Shown here: positions 41,425 through 50,325 of the stretch, one piece after another
Numbering within the stretch: the stretch's first letter is position 1
Layout of the letters: the number at the start of each line of letters is the position of its first letter
NCBI RefSeq assembly: GCF_900230215.1
Contig: NZ_LT907982.1
Location: forward strand, 1,798,001-1,862,000
Reading direction: 5' to 3'
Length of the DNA stretch: 64,000 bases
DNA from: Jatrophihabitans sp. GAS493
GTDB taxonomy: Bacteria > Actinomycetota > Actinomycetes > Mycobacteriales > Jatrophihabitantaceae
The notes under the pieces: generated by a model
Database searches by the model: none
The model's input: the letters and a program-made list of their open reading frames with translations, nothing else
Told to the model about the DNA's origin: nothing
Made by a program: the position numbers and the translations under genes

Positions 41425-42831
41425 GTGCATGCTGAAACTGCGGCGCAGGCCGCTTATATCGTTGCCGCGCTGCTGTTCATTCTGAGCCTGGCCGGCCTCT
41501 CCAAGCACGAGACGTCGCGTACGGGTGTCGTCTACGGCATCTCCGGTATGACCATCGCGCTGGTCGCGACGATCGGGCTCGCCTCACGCAGCATCACCGC
41601 GGCCAGCGTGGCGCTGATCGCGGTGGCCATGATCATCGGGGCCGTCATCGGCATCCTGCGCGCGCGCAGTGTCGAGATGACCGGCATGCCCGAACTCATC
41701 GCGCTACTGCACAGTTTCGTCGGTCTGGCCGCCGTGCTGGTCGGCTGGAACGGGTATCTCGGGGTCGAGGCGAAGGGCTCCGACCAGACCGAAATCGCCC
41801 ACGATCTACTGCGGATTCATCACGCCGAGGTGTTCATCGGCGTATTCATCGGCGCGGTGACCTTCACCGGTTCGATCGTCGCCTTCGGCAAGCTGTCGGG
41901 GCGGATGAAGTCGAGTCCGCTGATGCTGCCCGGCAAGAATCTCCTCAACGTCGGTGCCCTCGTCCTCTTCCTCGCGCTGACCATCGCCTTCGTCGCGCAC
42001 CCGAACATCGGGCTGCTCATCGCGGTGACCGTGGTCGCGCTCGCGCTGGGCTGGCACCTGGTCGCCTCGATCGGCGGCGGGGACATGCCGGTCGTCGTGT
42101 CGATGCTGAACAGCTACTCCGGGTGGGCCGCCGCCGCGTCCGGGTTCTTGCTGAACAACAACCTGCTCATCGTGACCGGCGCTCTCGTCGGGTCCTCCGG
42201 TGCCTACCTCTCCTACATCATGTGCACGGCGATGAACCGCTCGTTCATCTCGGTGATCGCCGGTGGTTTCGGGGTCGAGGCGCCGAGCGGCGCGGAGACC
42301 GACTACGGCGAGCACCGTGAGATCAACGCGATGGACACCGCTGATCTACTCAAGGGCGCGTCGTCGGTGGTCATCACGCCGGGTTATGGGATGGCCGTCG
42401 CCCAGGCCCAGTTCCCGGTCGCCGAGCTGACCCGCAAGCTCCGCGAACACGGCGTCGACGTCCGCTTCGGCATCCACCCGGTCGCCGGCCGCCTGCCCGG
42501 GCACATGAACGTGCTACTGGCCGAGGCGAAGGTGCCCTACGACATCGTCCTGGAGATGGACGAGATCAACGACGACCTCGCCGCAACCAGCGTCGTCCTC
42601 GTCATCGGTGCCAACGACACCGTCAACCCGGCGGCGATGGATGACCCGACCAGCCCGATCGCCGGCATGCCGGTGCTGCGGGTCTGGGAAGCGGAGAACG
42701 TCATCGTCTTCAAACGCTCCATGAGCACCGGGTACGCCGGCGTGCAGAACCCCTTGTTCTTCCGGGAGAACAGCCAGATGCTCTTTGGCGACGCCCGCGA
42801 GCGCGTCGAGGACATCCTGCACAACCTGTAG
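41425..42831 (+). CDS. pntB: NAD(P) transhydrogenase subunit beta
   Basis: 468-residue subunit completing the transhydrogenase. The first ~280 residues form about eight to nine membrane helices ([20 protein letters not shown] onward) with the proton-channel His in the [18 protein letters not shown] region. Domain III binds NADP(H): [54 protein letters not shown] and [20 protein letters not shown] start 5 bp after pntA. The 3' end is 5 bp from the convergent phosphatase gene. Confidence 0.95.
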   Translation: MHAETAAQAAYIVAALLFILSLAGLSKHETSRTGVVYGISGMTIALVATIGLASRSITAASVALIAVAMIIGAVIGILRARSVEMTGMPELIALLHSFVGLAAVLVGWNGYLGVEAKGSDQTEIAHDLLRIHHAEVFIGVFIGAVTFTGSIVAFGKLSGRMKSSPLMLPGKNLLNVGALVLFLALTIAFVAHPNIGLLIAVTVVALALGWHLVASIGGGDMPVVVSMLNSYSGWAAAASGFLLNNNLLIVTGALVGSSGAYLSYIMCTAMNRSFISVIAGGFGVEAPSGAETDYGEHREINAMDTADLLKGASSVVITPGYGMAVAQAQFPVAELTRKLREHGVDVRFGIHPVAGRLPGHMNVLLAEAKVPYDIVLEMDEINDDLAATSVVLVIGANDTVNPAAMDDPTSPIAGMPVLRVWEAENVIVFKRSMSTGYAGVQNPLFFRENSQMLFGDARERVEDILHNL

Positions 42832-42836
42832 AAGGC

Positions 42837-43988
42837 TCAGCCGGCCGGAGTGCGCCCGGCGTTGAGCTGGCCGGCGCCGCTGCCCGTGCCGGTGGCGGTG
42901 CCGGTGCCGGAGGCGGTGTCGGTGGTCTTGCTCGCGAGCGGGTCGAACTGCAGGGCCAGGACGGCCACGTCGTCGATCAGCTGGCCGCCGGTCCAGGCCT
43001 GCAGGCCTTCGAGCACGCGGTCGACCGCCTGGGCCGGCGTGCGGGCCGTCGCCACGTCGTGGAGGAGGGGCTCCTCGTCCCGGAAAGCGTTGTCACTCGG
43101 GCGTCGAGCCTCGGTCGCGCCATCGGTGTAGAGCACCAGCTGGTCGCCTGGCGTGAGCCGCAGAGTCGTGGTCGTCGCGGCGCCGTCGATTCCCAGAGGC
43201 GGCCGAATCGAGGTGAGTTCGAGTAGCGCCGCTTCCCCGGCGCGGGTCAGGATCGGCGCGGGATGGCCGGCGACGGCGAGCTTCACGGTGCCGTCGCCGC
43301 TGATGTCGACCAGGATCGCGGTGACGAAGTCGCCCGACTTCGAGTGCCGAGTAACGGAGGTGCTGAGGCGCTCCAGCAACGCCATCACGTCACTCTCCTC
43401 GTCCACTCGCTCGCGGAAGGCGCCGAGGGCCACGGCGGCCAGCCGCACCGCATCCAAGCCCTTCCCGCGCACGTCGCCGACCAGCACCCGAACCCCGTGC
43501 TCGGTCGCCGCTGCGGCATAGAAGTCACCGCCGACCGTCGCGTCCTGGGCCGAGCTGACGTAGCGAGCGGCCAGGCGGATCGGTCCGAGGCGCTCGGGGA
43601 CCTCGGCCAGGATCGCGTGTTGAGCGACCTCGGCGACCTGCTCGACGCGTCGCAGCTGGGCCTCCCTGCGTTGGCGCCCGGCCGCGGCGGCGATTGCGAT
43701 GCCGGTGCCGACCAGGATCCCGCCCAGACGGAAGTAGGCGGCGGAGGTGCTTGCCGAGTCGGCAAATTGGTCGTGGTCGATCGCCAGGCCGCCCCAGGCC
43801 AGGACGGCGACGCCACCGTAGGCGGCGGTGAGCAGCGGTCCGAGCAGGCTGGAAGCCAGCAACGGCGCCACGACCGCGAGGCTTGAAACCGAGTGGGAGG
43901 ACCCCAATCGCAGGTCGGTGATGACGACGGCGGCGATGACTGCGGCTGGGAGCAGCCGTGTGATGGTGGAGCGACTCTCCGGACTCAG
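42837..43988 (-). CDS. Membrane PP2C/SpoIIE-type serine phosphatase (probable CTG start)
   Basis: 383-residue RsbU-like phosphatase. The N-terminal membrane part (RLLPAAVIAAVVITDLRLGS, then VAPLLASSLLGPLLTAAYGG) is followed by a linker helix and the SpoIIE domain from ~residue 125, with VGGDFYAA, VLVGDVRGKGLDA, VAGHPAPIL and LVLYTDGATEAR as metal sites. No ATG, GTG or TTG precedes the first helix in frame; a CTG at 43988 lies 5 nt after a perfect GGGAGG, and starting there includes the helix that relatives have. A TTG at 43907 would cut off the helix. The C-terminus is a Thr/Gly/Ala-rich tail from a GC repeat. Divergent from the second phosphatase gene. Confidence 0.82.
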   Translation of the reverse strand: MSPESRSTITRLLPAAVIAAVVITDLRLGSSHSVSSLAVVAPLLASSLLGPLLTAAYGGVAVLAWGGLAIDHDQFADSASTSAAYFRLGGILVGTGIAIAAAAGRQRREAQLRRVEQVAEVAQHAILAEVPERLGPIRLAARYVSSAQDATVGGDFYAAAATEHGVRVLVGDVRGKGLDAVRLAAVALGAFRERVDEESDVMALLERLSTSVTRHSKSGDFVTAILVDISGDGTVKLAVAGHPAPILTRAGEAALLELTSIRPPLGIDGAATTTTLRLTPGDQLVLYTDGATEARRPSDNAFRDEEPLLHDVATARTPAQAVDRVLEGLQAWTGGQLIDDVAVLALQFDPLASKTTDTASGTGTATGTGSGAGQLNAGRTPAG

Positions 43989-44111
43989 GTGGACCTCCCT
44001 GGAAGCCAGGTGAGCCTACCGCGACCGGCGCTTTGTTGAGGCTGTGAACCGGTACGATGGGTCGCCACCTGTCTGGTCTCCACTGTTCATGCCTTTCTCG
44101 GGAGGGTTGCC

Positions 44112-45851
44112 GTGTCATCGACGCCTGAGAACCCGTCCGCGTTGCCCCCGGCGTCGGTCAAGCTGCCCGTGGAGACTCCGCTGCCGGCCCAGGCTGACGA
44201 GGCGTTCGACCGTTTCGCCGAACTGGTCCGCACCGTGCTGGGCGTGCCGGTAGCGCTGGTCTCGTTGGTCGATCAGAACCGGCAGGTCTTTCCCGGGGCC
44301 AGCGGGCTGCCGGAGCCGTGGGCCTCTGAACGCACTACGCCACTTTCCCACTCGTTCTGCCAGCACGTGGTCATATCGGCCAGCCCGCTGGTGGTGGCCG
44401 ATGCCCGCCTCGATGACCGCGTCCGCGACAACCTGGCGATCACCGACCTTGGGGTGATCGCCTACGCGGGCATACCGCTGGTCGACGACACCGGCGCGGT
44501 GACCGGCTCGCTCTGCGCGATCGACACCGAGCCGAGAGCCTGGTCCACCAGCGAGCTGAGGCTGCTCAACGATCTGGCCGCCGCCTGCTCGGCCGAGCTG
44601 CAGTTGCGTGTCGCCGTAGGACGAGTCGCTGCTGCCCACAACCGGGCCAGGCTGCTGATGGAGCTCTCCCAGGCCCTCTCGATGACCACCACAGTCGGGG
44701 ACATCTCTCGTGCAGTGCGTTCGGCGGCAGATCGCCTCGGTGCCCAGTTCGGTGGGATCAACCTGCTCGACAGCACCGGGCAGACTTTCAGCTATGTCGA
44801 CTCCGAACAGACCGAGCTGTTCGGGTTGGGCAACGATGAGGCGTTCAGTATCGACGGAGATATGCCTTCAGCCATCGCTGTGCGCGCTGGTAAGCCGATC
44901 TTCGTCGACTCGATCGCCGATCTGATCGCGATCGCGCCCGGGGCGACAAGGGGAGCGTTGTCCAGTGGCGGTGCCTCCTTCGCCTACCTGCCGCTGGAGG
45001 CCGTTGGGACTCCCCTCGGGTGCGTCTCGATGTTCTGGTCGGCTGGGCATCACCTGGACGAACGTGAGCAGGACATCCTCACCAGCCTCGGCGGATACGT
45101 CGCGCAGGCACTCTTCCGCGCCCAGTTGCTGGCCGAGCGACGTGATGTCGCCCGGGTCCTGCAGGACGCACTGGTGCCGCCGCTGCCAGTGTTGCCCGGG
45201 TTCGAACTGGCTGCTCGCTACGTGCCGGCCAATGTCTCCGACCAGGTCGGTGGGGACTGGTTCGACGCGTTCAGCCTGGACGGGACGACGGCCATCCTCT
45301 CGGTCGGGGACGTCAGCGGGCACGACACGGAGGCGGCCGCGGCGATGGGGCAGCTGCGGGCGTCGCTGCGGACGTTGATCATCGACCGGCCGGATGCGCC
45401 GGCCAGCGTGCTGAGCCGGTTGGATCGTCTGATGGCACCCGCCGGTCACAGTCGGCTGGCCACTGCGGTGCTGGCGACGCTCACGCCGGCGGCGGATGGC
45501 GCAACGCTGACCTGGTCCAATGCCGGGCATCTGCCGCCGCTGCTGCTGATTCCCGGTCACCCTTCGCAGCTACTCACCGCGGCGGTGGATCCGCTGCTCG
45601 GGCTGCGGCGGCTGGGCAACCGCCATGATCATCAACACTGGATCCCGCGCGGGGCCACCGTGCTGCTGTTCACCGACGGCCTGGTTGAGCGGCGGGATCA
45701 GGATATTGACGCCGGACTCGATGCCTTGCTCGCCTCGGTGGACGAGTTGGCCGACCGGCCCCTGGACGAGATGCTGCAGAGCATCGTCTCGACCTCGCTC
45801 GCGCATGGTCATGACGACGACACCGTGCTCTTTGCACTGCGGGTGCGTTGA
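44112..45851 (+). CDS. Double-GAF PP2C/SpoIIE phosphatase
   Basis: 579-residue cytoplasmic sensor phosphatase. Two GAF-like domains occupy residues ~25-165 (ALVSLVDQNRQVFPGASGLP, CQHVVISASPLVVADARLDD) and ~185-335 (GAQFGGINLLDSTGQTFSYV). The PP2C/SpoIIE domain from ~350 shows QVGGDWFDAF, LSVGDVSGHDTEAAAAMGQL, WSNAGHLPPLLL, LLFTDGLVERRDQDID and HDDDTVLFAL. Such proteins dephosphorylate anti-anti-sigma factors and feed into stress or signalling partner switches. GTG start with GGAGGG. It stands back to back with the membrane phosphatase at 42837-43988, so the two may respond to different inputs for the same target. Confidence 0.92.
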   Translation: MSSTPENPSALPPASVKLPVETPLPAQADEAFDRFAELVRTVLGVPVALVSLVDQNRQVFPGASGLPEPWASERTTPLSHSFCQHVVISASPLVVADARLDDRVRDNLAITDLGVIAYAGIPLVDDTGAVTGSLCAIDTEPRAWSTSELRLLNDLAAACSAELQLRVAVGRVAAAHNRARLLMELSQALSMTTTVGDISRAVRSAADRLGAQFGGINLLDSTGQTFSYVDSEQTELFGLGNDEAFSIDGDMPSAIAVRAGKPIFVDSIADLIAIAPGATRGALSSGGASFAYLPLEAVGTPLGCVSMFWSAGHHLDEREQDILTSLGGYVAQALFRAQLLAERRDVARVLQDALVPPLPVLPGFELAARYVPANVSDQVGGDWFDAFSLDGTTAILSVGDVSGHDTEAAAAMGQLRASLRTLIIDRPDAPASVLSRLDRLMAPAGHSRLATAVLATLTPAADGATLTWSNAGHLPPLLLIPGHPSQLLTAAVDPLLGLRRLGNRHDHQHWIPRGATVLLFTDGLVERRDQDIDAGLDALLASVDELADRPLDEMLQSIVSTSLAHGHDDDTVLFALRVR

Positions 45852-45904
45852 CTCTGCGCTCCTCGCGCTTGCGGGGTGGACCCCATAGTGGGAGTTCGCG
45901 CCGC

Positions 45905-46471
45905 TCAGGTAAGCAGGCGCAGTAGTTCGGCGGCCACCGTGTCCAACGGCCCCACCCCACCCTCGGCGCGGCAGAGGATGAGCGCACCCTCCATGGCGGC
46001 CAAGGTCGTCGTGGCGATGGCGGCGGCTCGGGCGTGAGGCAGGTCGCAGGCCCTTAGCTGCTCGGCCAGCAGGTCCATCCACTCTTGAAAGGTCGCCCGG
46101 ACGGCATCCAGTAGCCCAGCCGCCCCAGACTCGGTATCGGCTCCATCTGTATTCGCGTCCAATCGGCTGGTGTCGATAGCGACCCCGGCGACGACGCAAC
46201 CGGCCGTACCGTGCGAGTTCTGCACGACCGCCCGCCACATACCGATGAAGCGTTCCAGGACCTCCTCGGCGGTCGCCGGCTCAACTGCCGACTGATAGGC
46301 CAGGACGCGCGCGGACGTTGTGCGGATCGCCTCGGCGGCCAACTGCTGCTTCCCCAGGGGGAAATGGTGGTAGATCGATCCTCTGGGCGCCCCGCTGTGG
46401 GCCAGGACCTCGGAGAAGGAGGTGGCGCTGACGCCGTGCGAACTTATGAGCGTGGCGGCGCTGCTCACCAT
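45905..46471 (-). CDS. TetR/AcrR family regulator (LmrA/YxaF-like)
   Basis: 188 residues from the ATG. HTH: MVSSAATLISSHGVSATSFS and EVLAHSGAPRGSIYHHFPLG; C-terminal domain CVVAGVAIDTS, LLAEQLRACDLPHARAAAIA, MEGALILCRAEG as in YxaF/LmrA regulators. Relatives have about eight more residues (RDTRGRM-like) before this start; here in-frame ISRDSRGS lies upstream but without ATG, GTG or TTG. An ATC at 46495, 6 nt after AGGAG, could be a rare start. Divergent from the tautomerase gene, which it may control. Confidence 0.85.
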   Translation of the reverse strand: MVSSAATLISSHGVSATSFSEVLAHSGAPRGSIYHHFPLGKQQLAAEAIRTTSARVLAYQSAVEPATAEEVLERFIGMWRAVVQNSHGTAGCVVAGVAIDTSRLDANTDGADTESGAAGLLDAVRATFQEWMDLLAEQLRACDLPHARAAAIATTTLAAMEGALILCRAEGGVGPLDTVAAELLRLLT

Positions 46472-46648
46472 GCTGCCGCGGCTGTCCCTGCTGATGGCGG
46501 TCTCCTTCGCTGAAGCGTTCGGCGCCGAGTGTTCTGGCTCAAGTTAGCCGATCGCTTGCTATGACGACCGACATAGACCATGCTGATGGACGAGTAATAT
46601 GCCAATCATCATATTCCGCCCGAGCTTAAGACCGAGGAGCGTTTCGCT

Positions 46649-47092
46649 ATGCCCATGATCGACGTGTACGCCACCGCCGGAACCTTCAGCGACAAGCACA
46701 AGCTGGCCCAGGATGTCGCCGCCGCGGTGATGCGTTGGGAGCAGGTGCCGCCGATCGCGCTGTTTCTCAACAACACGGCGGCCTTCGTCCATGACCTGCC
46801 GGCCGACTCCATCTCGAACGCCGCCGGCGACAACAACTATGTCCGCGTGCAAGTCCTCACGCCGGTGAATGTGCTCGACCGCGACAAGCAGCTCGGCGTG
46901 GTCAGGGAGCTGACCGAGATCGTCGCGGCGGCGGCCGGGGATCCGAGCCTGCCGCAGCGAACCTGGGTGCTCATCAGCGAGTCGCCCGAAGGTGGCTGGG
47001 GGATCGGCGGCCACGCAAATACCGGCGACGACATCACAGCCGCTGCGCGTGCCGAGCTGGCTGCGATCGCCGCGGCGAAGACTGATTCGTAG
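46649..47092 (+). CDS. Tautomerase-superfamily protein (147 aa)
   Basis: Member of the 4-oxalocrotonate tautomerase/MIF-like superfamily. It begins MPMIDVYATAGTF, so Met removal exposes the catalytic Pro; VMRWEQVPPIALFLNNTAAF and the NNYVRVQVLTP strand follow; a second half-repeat (RQLTEIV-like as VVRELTEIVAAAAG, then RTWVLISESPEGGWGIGGHA) shows it is a fused double-tautomerase chain, at about twice the length of 4-OT subunits. Substrate unknown; relatives act on keto/enol acids or dehalogenation products. Divergent from a TetR gene, with 177 bp between. Confidence 0.85.
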   Translation: MPMIDVYATAGTFSDKHKLAQDVAAAVMRWEQVPPIALFLNNTAAFVHDLPADSISNAAGDNNYVRVQVLTPVNVLDRDKQLGVVRELTEIVAAAAGDPSLPQRTWVLISESPEGGWGIGGHANTGDDITAAARAELAAIAAAKTDS

Positions 47093-47160
47093 GTCAGCCT
47101 GTCGCGGCTACCTTGGATGATCTCAAGCTGAGCGCGGTCTTCGGCACTGCGAGGCCTATT

Positions 47161-47261
47161 CTCCGCGCGGTCTTTGCGCCGGGTGGTCCTTGGCTCCGGG
47201 CGGTCCGTAGCTCCGGGTGGTCCGTAGCTCCGGGCGGTCGTTAGCTCGGGGCCGTCGCTAG
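47161..47261. repeat. 17-bp tandem repeat, six imperfect units
   Basis: Units of the form CTCCGGGYGGTCCGTAG start at 47161 (16 bp), 47177, 47194, 47211, 47228 and 47245, with the two central units differing at a single base and the outer units more diverged. The array fills most of the 211-bp gap between the tautomerase gene and the convergent GNAT gene. No spacers exist, so it is not a CRISPR. Confidence 0.9.
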
Positions 47262-47303
47262 CTCTGCGCAGAATCCCTGGGCGGCGTCTCGGCGTAGGTC
47301 TGG

Positions 47304-47861
47304 CTATACGGTGTCTTCAGTGACGCTCGATAGGTCTCGACGGAGCACCACGAAATGCAGGTCGTCGCGCCTCGGCGCACCGAATCGGAGCTCGCCATAG
47401 GGAAACGGCCGTGTCTCGCCGGTGCGGCGAAAGCCTAGCCGCTCGTACCAGCTGATGAGTTCATCACGCTGAGCGATCACGGTCATCTCCATGGCAGTCG
47501 CGCCCAGCGTCTTCCGGGCCAAGCGCTGCGCCTCAGCGATCATCAATCGGCCCACCCCGCCGCCTTGAGCCCCGGGGCGTACGGCGAACATGCCGAAGTA
47601 GACGACGCTGTCGGCCCGACTCTCGAGTTGGCAGCAAGCAAGGATGCCGTCGGCGTCCGGGAGTACGAGGAGCAGTGACTGCGGGTCGGTGATCACCTCG
47701 AGCACCTGCGCCTCGTCGACGCGTTGACCGTCCAGCAGATCCGCCTCAGTCGTCCAGCCCTGTCGGCTGCTGTCGCCACGGTAAGCCGACTGGATCAGGC
47801 GGGTCAGCTCGGAGGCATCCTGGATCTCCGCAAGTCGAAAGGGTGCAGTCTCGGGTCTCAT
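47304..47861 (-). CDS. GNAT family N-acetyltransferase
   Basis: 185-residue acetyltransferase. It opens PFRLAEIQDASELTRLIQSA, has YFGMFAVRPGAQGGGVGRLM with the acetyl-CoA phosphate-binding loop (a GGGVGR form of Q/RxxGxG/A), then VIAQRDELISWYERLGFRRT as motif B, and ends with FVVLRRDL. Start ATG follows GGAG. Substrate unknown; small-molecule amines are typical. It is divergent from the metallophosphoesterase gene. Confidence 0.88.
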   Translation of the reverse strand: MRPETAPFRLAEIQDASELTRLIQSAYRGDSSRQGWTTEADLLDGQRVDEAQVLEVITDPQSLLLVLPDADGILACCQLESRADSVVYFGMFAVRPGAQGGGVGRLMIAEAQRLARKTLGATAMEMTVIAQRDELISWYERLGFRRTGETRPFPYGELRFGAPRRDDLHFVVLRRDLSSVTEDTV

Positions 47862-47986
47862 CACCGCTCCATCCTGCCGCAGTGCTGCTTGCCGCTGCGA
47901 CCCCGGCTTCACCCCGCAAGGCGAGGTCACTTCTGCAAGACTGGTCGCAGTTGGGATGTCCGTGAGACAACTGGTTGGAGGCAGAG

Positions 47987-49927
47987 TTGGCAGACGACAG
48001 CGATGCTGCCCGTGAAGCCGATCCTGCCCGCGAAGCCGATCCTGCCCGCGAAGCCGATCCTGCCCGCGAAGCCGATCCTGCCCGCGAAGCCGATCCTGCC
48101 CGCGAAGCCGATCCTGCCCGTGAAGCCGATCCTGCCCGTGAAGGTGCCTCGGCTTCCGAAGGCGACTGGGTCCCCAAAGCCGATGCGGCCGCCGAAGCTG
48201 ATCCGGTGGCCAGCGACAATTCGGCCCCCAATGCCGATCCGGTAGCCGGGCCGGCGCGACGCTCTTTCTCGCTGCATGAGTTCCTGACCCGGCAACGACA
48301 TCTTCCATCGCACTGGCCGACCCGCAGTGGACGCTTCCTCGTGATGTGGGTACTGCGCCTGTCCGTGGCATTGGGAGTGGCCTCGCTTTTCGCGCGCGCA
48401 CTTCCTTTCCGCGCCACCGTCGACGGCGTGCCGTTCCGGGTCGAGGCGACGCTCTTTACCCGACGCGGACTCAGCGCGGACACCACGCTCGGAAGCTGGC
48501 AGTTCCCGCGCTTTACCGGTCTTCCAATCGGAGTGCATGTCTCGCCGGTCGACGTTGACCTGCTGCGGCTAACCAGGGCGGCGAACCAGGACACGCCAGC
48601 CTATGTAGCCAAACTCAGCAAGGACTTCAGCGCGCAACTGCCGCAGATCGCCGCCTGGCTCATCGGCGAGATCGTTCTCGGCATGATCATCGGCCTCGTG
48701 TTCGTGGCGCTGCTGGAGATGGCCGTTCGTTATCTGCGAGGAATCGCGCCCCGTGCAGGTGAGCTCGTGCGTCGGCTTCGCCAGCTCGGAGGAGGGCTTT
48801 CGGTTTTGCTGCTCGTCGGTGCGTTTGGGGCGCTCACCTACGACCCTGACTGGGCCAAGGAGTCGAAGCTGACTGGCACGTTGGCGTCCTTCCAGCTCTT
48901 TCCCGATCAGTTGAAGCAGTACTACCTCCAGCAATCCAAGGCCTATGACGCGTTGGGCTCGGTGATCGGGATTCAGGCCGCGCTGCAGCAGACCATTGAG
49001 CAACGAGATGTGCCGACGACGTCTTTCAATGTCATGTTCATATCCGACATGCACCTGGCGGCGGTCTACCCACTGGTGCTTCAGTACGCGCAGAACTTCG
49101 ACGTAAAGCTCATCGTCAACACCGGAGACGAGAGCGAGTTCGGCTCGTCGGCGGAGATGACGCCGACCTACGTGGCCTCGATCGCCAATCTGACCAAGAC
49201 GATCCCGATGATCTGGGTCGCCGGAAACCACGATTCCGCTGACGTCGCATCGGTGATGGCCGGCATCCGCGGTGTCACGGTGCTCGGTGGAAAGACCAAG
49301 CCGTCGGCGGGTGAGATTGCCGTGGCGCCGGGATACGTAAATGCCTTTGGCCTGACTATCGCCGGCATTCCCGATCCGCGCGTCTACGGAGCGGCGGGTG
49401 TCTATGGCTCTAACGATGACTCGGGCACCGACAAGCTGGAGCGCCGAACGATCGACGATGCCGTAAAGGGAGCGAGCAAATCGACCCTCTTCGACATGTT
49501 CATGACTCATGAACCGAATGCCGCCGCGCAGCTGACTCATGACCTTCCTGGGCAGATTAGGCAGACGAACTCGGGGCACCTGCACGCGCAGAACGAAACC
49601 TCGCAAATTCAGAGCGGCTCGAACATCAACCTGGTCGAGGGTTCAACCGGAGCCGGAGGCCTGGACAACATCGAGCGGAAGTCCACTCAGCGTCCACCGG
49701 TCGAATTCAGCATCGAGTCGGTCGCCGATAACTGCGAGTTCACGAAGTTGCTGCGGTTTCAGCTGAACAACGCGGCCGTCGCGGAGGCTGCGAATGCCGC
49801 CACTTTTGGTCAGGATGTGACCGTCTCGACGCTGTACTTCAAGACGCAGAAAGTTGATGTGGATCGGGTCTGTACTACGACTTCGGGGATCGGAAAGGCG
49901 GTGGCCGGGCTGCCGATAGAGCAGTGA
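47987..49927 (+). CDS. Membrane metallophosphoesterase with N-terminal EADPAR repeats
   Basis: 646 residues from a TTG at 47987, chosen for GGAGG 5 nt before it. Residues ~10-51 are seven perfect EADPAR copies, then a low-complexity acidic/Ala stretch to ~90. TM helices follow: FLVMWVLRLSVALGVASLFA, LIGEIVLGMIIGLVFVALLE and LSVLLLVGAFGALTY. The C-terminal calcineurin-like phosphoesterase (from ~345) has all metal motifs: FISDMHL, NTGDESE, WVAGNHDSAD, FMTHEPN and SGHLHAQ. So an acidic/basic repeat arm precedes a membrane-anchored phosphoesterase, probably facing outside. Substrate unknown. Confidence 0.88.
   Translation: MADDSDAAREADPAREADPAREADPAREADPAREADPAREADPAREADPAREGASASEGDWVPKADAAAEADPVASDNSAPNADPVAGPARRSFSLHEFLTRQRHLPSHWPTRSGRFLVMWVLRLSVALGVASLFARALPFRATVDGVPFRVEATLFTRRGLSADTTLGSWQFPRFTGLPIGVHVSPVDVDLLRLTRAANQDTPAYVAKLSKDFSAQLPQIAAWLIGEIVLGMIIGLVFVALLEMAVRYLRGIAPRAGELVRRLRQLGGGLSVLLLVGAFGALTYDPDWAKESKLTGTLASFQLFPDQLKQYYLQQSKAYDALGSVIGIQAALQQTIEQRDVPTTSFNVMFISDMHLAAVYPLVLQYAQNFDVKLIVNTGDESEFGSSAEMTPTYVASIANLTKTIPMIWVAGNHDSADVASVMAGIRGVTVLGGKTKPSAGEIAVAPGYVNAFGLTIAGIPDPRVYGAAGVYGSNDDSGTDKLERRTIDDAVKGASKSTLFDMFMTHEPNAAAQLTHDLPGQIRQTNSGHLHAQNETSQIQSGSNINLVEGSTGAGGLDNIERKSTQRPPVEFSIESVADNCEFTKLLRFQLNNAAVAEAANAATFGQDVTVSTLYFKTQKVDVDRVCTTTSGIGKAVAGLPIEQ
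48014..48139. repeat. 18-bp tandem repeat x7 in the phosphoesterase gene
   Basis: Seven consecutive 18-bp units encode EADPAR; they differ only at one third-codon base (CGC or CGT for Arg). A degenerate copy (DAAR) precedes. In-frame length change by slippage is possible. Confidence 0.95.
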
Positions 49928-50289
49928 AGGTCCGCGGCTTGCATGGTGGTGGTGCGCCGGCCTGGCCGGCACCTTCCCGCGTCGGCGTCCTTCGTCTCGA
50001 CCGCCCGGCGCTTCGCAGAACCTGAACATCCTTCACTCCCTTGTTAGTAAACGCTATTGCGGAAGTCAGAGGGCGGGTCGCACCCCCGACGAACTGAACG
50101 TAGAGCGATGGTCTGACAAGAACGGGGTTGGCGAGTCGTGTCAGCCCGCCGCTGTGGATAACGCTGGTCGAAACTCCTTCGCTGTGGACAACCATCGCCA
50201 ATTGTCGGTGGGGTGTTGTAGGTTCGCGGCGGGACCTCTCCAGCCTTCTTTGATTGTGCGAATCACCTTATTTTTGTTGATGATTCGGG
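49928..50289. other. Intergenic region with two DnaA-box sequences
   Basis: This gene-free stretch between the phosphoesterase and DUF222/HNH genes contains TGTGGATAA (50153-50161) and TGTGGACAA (50183-50191), perfect complements of the DnaA boxes TTATCCACA and TTGTCCACA, in the same orientation and exactly 30 bp apart. Nothing else is recognisable, except a GCCGGCC-type short palindrome near 49962. No AT-rich unwinding region or dnaA/dnaN gene is near, so it is not oriC itself. Confidence 0.6.
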
Positions 50290-50318
50290 TTGTCATCGCT
50301 CACGTGTTCGAGTAGTGT
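50290..50318 (+). promoter_or_regulatory. Leaderless promoter of the DUF222/HNH gene
   Basis: -35 TTGTCA (50290-50295), 17-nt spacer, -10 TAGTGT (50313-50318), followed 7 nt later by the ATG at 50326. The geometry predicts transcription starting at or next to the start codon, as for leaderless actinobacterial mRNAs; no ribosome binding site is present. Confidence 0.65.
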
Positions 50319-50325
50319 CGGGGGC

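Noticed and set aside
47161-48139. CRISPR array
   Set aside because: The 17-bp and 18-bp repeats are directly abutting without unique spacers, one is coding, and no cas genes are present.
48014-48139. Collagen-like repeat protein on the minus strand over the EADPAR repeat
   Set aside because: The antisense frame repeats GRIGFA only because the DNA repeat is a multiple of three; no start, signal or flanking domain supports it.
50153-50191. Chromosomal origin of replication
   Set aside because: Two DnaA boxes alone are not enough; dnaA, dnaN, gyrB, an AT-rich unwinding region and further boxes are missing.
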